DNA from: Peptococcaceae bacterium
GTDB lineage: Bacteria > Bacillota > Peptococcia > DRI-13 > UBA5745
Direction: 5' to 3'
NCBI GenBank assembly: GCA_031264885.1
Contig: JAISDM010000094.1
Location: forward strand, 1-19,114
DNA length: 19,114 nucleotides
A model generated the notes under the pieces. The model made no database searches. It was not told where the DNA came from and was given only the letters and a program-made list of their open reading frames with translations. The translations under genes and the position numbers were made by a program. Shown in pieces: positions 14,733 to 19,114 of this stretch. How positions within the stretch are numbered: the stretch's first letter is position 1; each line of letters starts with the position of its first letter.

Positions 14733-14801
14733 CGGGCGGCAGAATGCCGCCCCTACATGTATACCACTCACGGTACCGTAGGGGCGGCATCCTGCCGCCC
14801 G
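14733..14801. repeat. REP-like inverted pair (BIME-like element)
   Basis: The arm at 14733-14756 and that at 14778-14801 are inverted copies of one 24-bp sequence with a single difference, separated by 21 nt. Each arm is itself palindromic around GAA or its complement (GGGCGGCA/TGCCGCCC). It lies between the convergent sigH and reductase genes and may stop transcription from both sides. Confidence 0.75.
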
Positions 14802-14804
14802 TTC

Positions 14805-14824
14805 CCCGGCATTCCGGGTTTTTT
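14805..14824 (+). terminator. Short terminator after sigH
   Basis: CCCGG (14805-14809) pairs with CCGGG (14814-14818) around CATT, followed by six T (14819-14824). It overlaps the stop codon of the convergent gene by two bases. Confidence 0.5.
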
Positions 14825-15602
14825 ATTTTCGCTGTTCCGCGGCGAACAGCGCGGCGCCTACCGCTCCGGCATATTCCGCTTCTCCGGGGATGACGAAGTC
14901 CATCCCCGCGTGTACCTTGAGCGCGTTCACAAAAGCGGTGTTTTTGGTCAGTCCTCCCACCAGGGCGACCCGGTTCCAGGCGGGGACGGTAATGTCATTG
15001 ACGACGGAACTGGCCCGGACCGCCGCGATCTCGGTAACCGCGGCGGCCACTTCTTCGGGAGAGGCGCCCTGATTCAGCAAGCTCAGCGCCTCCAGTTCGG
15101 CAAACACCACGCATCCGTCGTTCACCGCCGGGCTGTCCGCGCCGGGACGGCCGAGTCCGCTCATTTCATCCAATGTCAGCTCCAGCCGCCTGGCCATGTA
15201 CGACAAAAACGCGCCCAACCCCGCGGCACATTTCTGGTTGACGGCCATTTCCCCGATCCGTTCTCCCTTGACGGTCGCCACCAGCGTTTCGTCCGCGCCT
15301 GCGTCTATAACGGCTGTGGCGTCCGGACATAGAAATCGGATTGCCTTCAGCGCCGACAAACCCTCGGTGATCTGATCATCGGCAAATTCCACGTTGTATT
15401 TCCCGCTGCCGGTGGCGACCACCCGGTTCACGTCGCCCTCGGCGATTCCCGCGTTTCGCAGTCCTTCTTCCCACGCTTTCCGCGCCGCGGCCTCCCGTCC
15501 GGCGCCTCCGGATTCGCCTTTTGCCCGTCCCACGACCGCCCCGTCTTTCAGAAGGACGATCTTGACGCTCTCATATCCCATATCGATTCCTGCCGTAATC
15601 AA
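14823..15602 (-). CDS. bzdP: BadF/BcrD-type ATPase, BzdP-like activating subunit of a CoA-ester reductase
   Basis: A 259-residue ASKHA-fold ATPase of the BadF/BadG/BcrA/BcrD family. Such subunits bind a bridging [4Fe-4S] cluster and use ATP to lower the potential of electrons from ferredoxin. The phosphate loop AGIDMGYESVKIV is at 4-16. A second motif, VIDAGADET, is at 98-106. The cluster cysteines are expected at Cys125 (NQKCAAGLGAF) and Cys164 (NDGCVVFAELE). VGGLTKN (215-221) and GAVGAALFA (246-254) complete the fold. The TTG at 15602 is chosen, 8 nt after AGGAGG; a GTG at 15611 overlaps the ribosome site. It is last in the four-gene operon. It is smaller and less HgdC-like than the first gene, fitting the BzdP role; the substrate of the complex is unknown. 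Confidence 0.8.
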   Translation of the reverse strand: MITAGIDMGYESVKIVLLKDGAVVGRAKGESGGAGREAAARKAWEEGLRNAGIAEGDVNRVVATGSGKYNVEFADDQITEGLSALKAIRFLCPDATAVIDAGADETLVATVKGERIGEMAVNQKCAAGLGAFLSYMARRLELTLDEMSGLGRPGADSPAVNDGCVVFAELEALSLLNQGASPEEVAAAVTEIAAVRASSVVNDITVPAWNRVALVGGLTKNTAFVNALKVHAGMDFVIPGEAEYAGAVGAALFAAEQRK

Positions 15603-15614
15603 TCCGCTCACCTC

Positions 15615-16934
15615 CTATTTGTCCAGTTTCCGCATGTCCTGACTCTCCATCCAGGAATCCAGCTGATTCAAAAATCTCAGTTCGTCCAGATCGTTGCGGT
15701 CCCCCGGCTGCGTCCCCTCATACATCAGCACGCTGTATCCCGCGTCCCTCAGCTTCATCGCCTGTTCCTTCCGCGTCAGGGTGCAGCCCACGCCTCCCCG
15801 CCACAGTCCGAAGAGCGCGCCGTCAACCTGGAATATATCGGCAAACTCATTCAGCGCGTATGGCCGCGTGTATTCATCAATCTTGAAATGATGCGGCGCC
15901 CTGGCGTCCGGCCCCGTCAGAAACCGCATTTCATCCTCGCGGGTTTCCAGGGGCATCTGTGTGGAATAAACGGGGTAATCTCTGTCTCCGACGCTCCCGT
16001 CGGGTTTCCGCTCCAGCTGCGAGCTGCCGAAATGCGTATACTGGGATCCGATGCACACCGCGCCGTATTCCTGCTCCATATAGCGGTAGTACTTCAAATA
16101 ATGCCAGGAGGGCGGATGCGCCTCCATCCAGCGGTACCGCTCCGTTCCCACGGCGGCGATCTGGTTCTTCGCCCGCCATTCCACCTCGTCCCTCAGCATC
16201 TTCCAGAAGTTCACCGTTTCTTCGGGATCCAGCTTGGTCAAACCGCCCAATGTGTAAAAAGAGTATAAATCCTTCACGGAGAGCGGCGTCGGCTTATAGG
16301 TCATGAACATGGTCACGTCTTCCCGGTATTGCTTGATTACATCGCTGGCGCGGATCAGTTCGATCAGTTTTTCATCGTCAAATTTTTGCCCAAAAATACG
16401 TTCTATGTCGTTGATCTCTTTTAATGTACAGTAATTCCGGTGTTCGATCATCGCCTCTTCCCGCTGGGGATCCCGTTCGCCCAAGTACATGGTGAAATCC
16501 GCCGACCAGCGCGGCACCGGGGAAAAATCCCTCACCTGCTCCCCCCGTTTGATGTGGGAGTCGCATACGCAGGGGAACGGCACCACGAAGCTGCGGTTCG
16601 GAAACGGGCTGCCGTCGATCTGGTAACCCAGGAACTGCGCGCCCCAGCAGTTGCCGTGGTAGCCGCAGATCTCCCGGCCCCACCCGCGTATCTCGCAGGC
16701 CAGCCGGCATGTCCGGGCATAGGAATCGCTCTGACTGGCGATCATCGCTCCCGCCGGATTGTCCTCTATGACCGTAATCGCCGGAAACGCCACCTGCCAA
16801 TCCGCCGTGAAGCCGGTATTGCCCTGTCCGACGACTTTTTCCTTGCTCTCTATGGATTTTTGCCATTTTGCCCGCAACTCTTTAGCCTTTTGCCAACATT
16901 CCAAAGGCTTCGTTTCCCAAAGCTGTCCTTTCAC
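15615..16934 (-). CDS. bzdO: BzdO-like catalytic subunit (2-hydroxyacyl-CoA dehydratase / benzoyl-CoA reductase family)
   Basis: A 439-residue subunit of the HgdB/BcrB/BzdO family, near the usual BzdO length. A cysteine-rich N-terminal stretch (Cys76, 80, 90, 96, 122, 124) includes GWGREICGYHGNCWG (84-98) and VCDSHIKRGEQ (123-133), likely cluster ligands. The long central helical region and the C-terminal DGALFGLWRGGVGCTLTRKE (371-390), followed by MYEGTQPGDRNDLDE (404-418), fit the second half of these subunits. The start is GTG at 16934 with AAAGGAGGA 6 nt upstream. It is 13 nt after the bzdN-like gene and 12 nt before the bzdP-like gene. In class I benzoyl-CoA reductases it forms the catalytic heterodimer with BzdN. 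Substrate assignment is inference. Confidence 0.82.
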   Translation of the reverse strand: MKGQLWETKPLECWQKAKELRAKWQKSIESKEKVVGQGNTGFTADWQVAFPAITVIEDNPAGAMIASQSDSYARTCRLACEIRGWGREICGYHGNCWGAQFLGYQIDGSPFPNRSFVVPFPCVCDSHIKRGEQVRDFSPVPRWSADFTMYLGERDPQREEAMIEHRNYCTLKEINDIERIFGQKFDDEKLIELIRASDVIKQYREDVTMFMTYKPTPLSVKDLYSFYTLGGLTKLDPEETVNFWKMLRDEVEWRAKNQIAAVGTERYRWMEAHPPSWHYLKYYRYMEQEYGAVCIGSQYTHFGSSQLERKPDGSVGDRDYPVYSTQMPLETREDEMRFLTGPDARAPHHFKIDEYTRPYALNEFADIFQVDGALFGLWRGGVGCTLTRKEQAMKLRDAGYSVLMYEGTQPGDRNDLDELRFLNQLDSWMESQDMRKLDK

Positions 16935-16947
16935 GCCGTTTCCTCCT

Positions 16948-18093
16948 TTATATTTCCAGGGCTTTGTGCCAGCCCGCCAAACGGACCAGCCCCGGTCTGA
17001 GCATGTTCATAAACGCTTCCAGCCTCAATTCTGTTTCCTCTAGGGGCAATGTCGTATCCCGCTCAAAAAAATGGAATGGGATGTTCCGTTCCCGCAGGAT
17101 TTTCCAGACCGCGTAATTATCCGTCCCGTGCAGGTGGCAGTATATCTGCTTGGCTATGATGGCGCCGTCTATATGATAATCCTCCGACAGCTCAAATATA
17201 TGCTGGGGACGCCGGCGCCAATTGTTGTCCTTCACCGGATTGTGCGGCCGGCCCAGGTAACGCAGAGACAGCGCCATCAGCCGGTCTTTCTGGAGGTTCA
17301 CGTCGTTCCAGTAATAGGATGTGCCGTTGTCCAATTCATCAATGACCACGCTGCCTCCCAGGGATTCCACCAGTTCCTCCAGCCTCGCGTCGTGGGTTTC
17401 GCTGCCGATTAGCATCAGGCGGATCCTGTCCTTATAGGGCTCCCGGTCTTCCAGTTCCGGGATGAACTTCTCAAGCACCGCGTTGATCTCCGCCTTGTCC
17501 ATCACTTGGCTGGCAAAGGCGATGTTCATCATTTCGGAACCCAAAATGACCGAGCGGTCCGCCCGTCTTAATTCGCAAATCCGCCGCAGCAGCCGGCGGT
17601 TGGTGTTGTACACGCCGATGGCGTGGTCCAGCGCCTCATCGGTGACGGTCTTGCCGGTCCATTCCTCTATCTTCTTTTTATAAACGTCCAGTTCCGAGCG
17701 CAGTACGTCTTTGGAGGACGCGGCGTCGGTATAATCCGGAAGGAAGAGGTAATGGCTGAACAGGTCCTTCCGGTTGTTCACCGCGACCTCAAAGGCGTTG
17801 AACATCCACTGACAGCCTTCCACGTTGACCAGCCCGTCCACGTAGTCATAACGCCCTTTTAACAGCTGATTGACCATGTCCTTCACGGGATAGCAGGACG
17901 CGTATATCCACTTGTCCGACAGGTTGTCCGGCTCGTGCCGCGCCAGAATCCGTACAGGCAAAACCCCCGCGGCGTAAACGATTTCCTCCGGCATATAGGT
18001 TTCGAAATAACCCAGCACCTTGCCGCCGGTTCGCCGCTTCCAGGCCCGGGCATATTCATGGCGGTTCTCCACAAGCTCTTTAAATTTGTCCAT
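16948..18093 (-). CDS. bzdN: BzdN-like catalytic subunit (2-hydroxyacyl-CoA dehydratase / benzoyl-CoA reductase family)
   Basis: A 381-residue subunit of the HgdC-partner/BcrC/BzdN family. Three cysteines occur in the expected contexts: Cys67 (YASCYPVKDM), Cys94 (VEGCQWMFNAFEV) and Cys319 (KQIYCHLHGTDN), suited to hold a [4Fe-4S] cluster. The N-terminal GYFETYMPEEIVYAAGVLPVRI (28-49) and C-terminal FFERDTTLPLEETELRLEAFMNML (342-365) are family hallmarks. The ATG at 18093 has AGGAGGGG 5 nt upstream; an upstream in-frame start at 18138 has no comparable site. It follows the bzdQ-like gene by 41 nt. Together with the bzdO-like subunit it would form the CoA-ester-binding heterodimer. Confidence 0.85.
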   Translation of the reverse strand: MDKFKELVENRHEYARAWKRRTGGKVLGYFETYMPEEIVYAAGVLPVRILARHEPDNLSDKWIYASCYPVKDMVNQLLKGRYDYVDGLVNVEGCQWMFNAFEVAVNNRKDLFSHYLFLPDYTDAASSKDVLRSELDVYKKKIEEWTGKTVTDEALDHAIGVYNTNRRLLRRICELRRADRSVILGSEMMNIAFASQVMDKAEINAVLEKFIPELEDREPYKDRIRLMLIGSETHDARLEELVESLGGSVVIDELDNGTSYYWNDVNLQKDRLMALSLRYLGRPHNPVKDNNWRRRPQHIFELSEDYHIDGAIIAKQIYCHLHGTDNYAVWKILRERNIPFHFFERDTTLPLEETELRLEAFMNMLRPGLVRLAGWHKALEI

Positions 18094-18134
18094 TAAGTCC
18101 CCTCCTGACGATTTTTTTCTCCGGTCCACTGCGC

Positions 18135-19013
18135 TCACGCCAATACAGCCGCTCCGATGGCGCCCGCCAGCTGAGGATCCACCGTGCTCTTCAGCGCGGT
18201 TACCTTCAGCTCTCTTTCCAGCCGCTCCGTTATGCCCGGATTCTTGGCCAACCCCCCCGTAAATCCCAGTTCCTTATGTACCGTGATATCCCCCGTATCC
18301 AGCGGCTGAAGCTTCCCGATGACTCCGAGGATCCGCCAGGCGACGGCGAAAAGATGGGAGGCGTACACCTCGTTCTCGCTCAGGGGCGCCGCCTTGAAGT
18401 CCTGGCGGAACAGTCCCATGGTCTCCGTATCCGCGAAGGCAAAACAAGTGGTGCTGACCGGTTCCGGATCCTTTGTCACGTCCAGGGATTTGGGGCCGAT
18501 CTCCTCAATCGGAATTTTCAGATAATCGCACAGAACCTCGATGTTCCGCCCGAATCCCGTGGCGCATTTGTCGTTCATCATGAAGTCCCGCACCCGATCC
18601 CATTCATACAGCCATATGGCCTTGCAGGTCTGGGCGCCCAGATCCACCACCGTCTGTACCTCTGGCCCGTACATGAACCGGGCGCCTTTGGCGTGGCAAT
18701 GCACCTCGTCCAGAGATTTCCCCGCGCAGGACACATTGCGCCGCCCCCATCCGGTGGCGGCGGCGGCTCCGATGTCCTTCAGACTCATTCCGGAGGACCC
18801 CATCGCCCGCTCGACGGCGGTGTCGGCGGCTTTGCGGAAGTTCACCCCCACCCGTATGCTGGCGTATCCAAACAACTGTCCGTCGCATAGGATTGCCGCC
18901 TGGGCGCTGGTGGTTCCCACATCCACGCCCGCCCGGATGTCCCCCGCTTTCTTCCAGTCGATCGTTTCCGATACCCAGCTGCTTTCCGGCCATTTCCAAT
19001 ATTCTCGCGCCAT
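18135..19013 (-). CDS. bzdQ: BadG/BzdQ-type ATPase, activating subunit of a CoA-ester reductase
   Basis: A 292-residue ATPase. The N-terminal extension REYWKWPESSW (3-13) before the phosphate loop RAGVDVGTTSAQ (27-38) is typical of the BzdQ/BcrA-like branch of class I benzoyl-CoA reductases and is absent from simple HgdC activators. Cluster cysteines are Cys150 (NDKCATGFGRN) and Cys190 (STTCFAFADTE). DLGAQTCKAIW (124-134) has a Cys where HgdC has Val, as seen in benzoyl-CoA reductase ATPases. FTGGLAKN (251-258) and GAIGAAVL (284-291) end the fold. NDKCATGFGRN has T and F where AAGTGR is usual. The ATG at 19013 has TTGGAGGG 7 nt upstream. First gene of the operon, under the promoter at 19073-19101. 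Confidence 0.83.
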   Translation of the reverse strand: MAREYWKWPESSWVSETIDWKKAGDIRAGVDVGTTSAQAAILCDGQLFGYASIRVGVNFRKAADTAVERAMGSSGMSLKDIGAAAATGWGRRNVSCAGKSLDEVHCHAKGARFMYGPEVQTVVDLGAQTCKAIWLYEWDRVRDFMMNDKCATGFGRNIEVLCDYLKIPIEEIGPKSLDVTKDPEPVSTTCFAFADTETMGLFRQDFKAAPLSENEVYASHLFAVAWRILGVIGKLQPLDTGDITVHKELGFTGGLAKNPGITERLERELKVTALKSTVDPQLAGAIGAAVLA

Positions 19014-19072
19014 TTCGTTTCCCTCCAATTTATTTGGTCACTCTGATTTGCGGCCCTTTCGCTCTTATTTAC

Positions 19073-19101
19073 ATTATGTATAAATTTATTTGGGCTGTCA
19101 A
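19073..19101 (-). promoter_or_regulatory. Sigma-A promoter of the Bzd-like operon
   Basis: On the minus strand TTGACA (19101-19096) is followed after 17 nt by CATAAT (19078-19073, 5/6). The spacer contains the AT palindrome ATAAATTTAT (19080-19089). A leader of about 50-60 nt precedes the ATG at 19013. Confidence 0.75.
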
Positions 19102-19114
19102 TCATTATCCGAGC

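Noticed and set aside
14757..15332. Plus-strand open frame across the sigH-bzdP junction
   Set aside because: It lies opposite the BzdP-like gene and starts within a repeat; its composition is that of a reverse-strand shadow.
1..19114. tRNA or rRNA genes
   Set aside because: No cloverleaf-type conserved blocks or rRNA segments were recognised by eye in the intergenic regions; a tRNA scan was not possible.

Overview
The window looks like chromosomal DNA of a moderately GC-rich, spore-forming Firmicute, most likely of the Clostridia. The main evidence is a SigH (Spo0H-type) sporulation sigma factor and the Gram-positive gene order carD - yacL - ispD - ispF - cysS - mrnC - thyX-like - rlmB - sigH. 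Other signs are strong AGGAGG-type ribosome sites, several TTG and GTG starts, and sigma-A promoters. The species cannot be named from the sequence.

Layout. (1) Positions 1-2340: a possible tail of a small ORF and a hairpin, then a divergent pair. One gene is an SDR dehydrogenase (minus strand) whose promoter overlaps a perfect palindrome. The other is a malate/L-lactate dehydrogenase family (Ldh2) gene (plus strand). (2) 2337-6425: a compact four-gene plus-strand operon with its own promoter inside an 8-12-8 inverted repeat. It encodes a divergent GrpE, an Hsp70 with a short lid, a small TPR-like protein, and a J-like/TPR/SEC-C protein whose HPD motif is replaced. (3) 6426-6840: no gene; a repeat-rich stretch ending in a terminator-like hairpin. 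(4) 6859-13785: the housekeeping run carD, yacL, ispD, ispF, cysS, mrnC, thyX-like and rlmB, tightly packed with overlaps from yacL on. (5) 13786-14087: a second repeat patch plus the sigH promoter, then sigH (14088-14729). (6) 14733-19101: a four-gene minus-strand operon encoding an ATP-dependent, class I benzoyl-CoA-reductase-like enzyme of the Bzd type: two electron-activating ATPases and two 2-hydroxyacyl-CoA dehydratase-family subunits.

How the genes work together. IspD and IspF catalyse two steps of the MEP isoprenoid route. CysS charges tRNA-Cys. Mini-III and RlmB mature and modify 23S rRNA. The GrpE/Hsp70/TPR/J-like genes look like a dedicated accessory Hsp70 machine rather than the housekeeping one. 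In the Bzd-like operon, the two ATPases would accept electrons from ferredoxin and pass them, with ATP hydrolysis, to a CoA-ester reductase. The substrate is not shown by the sequence, and no other aromatic-pathway genes are visible.

The two most interesting objects are the non-canonical Hsp70 operon, with an unrecognised operator-like repeat on its promoter, and the Bzd-like operon, which sits where rpmG-secE-nusG commonly follow sigH. A family of GC-rich palindromic elements marks both the boundary before carD and the two flanks of sigH.
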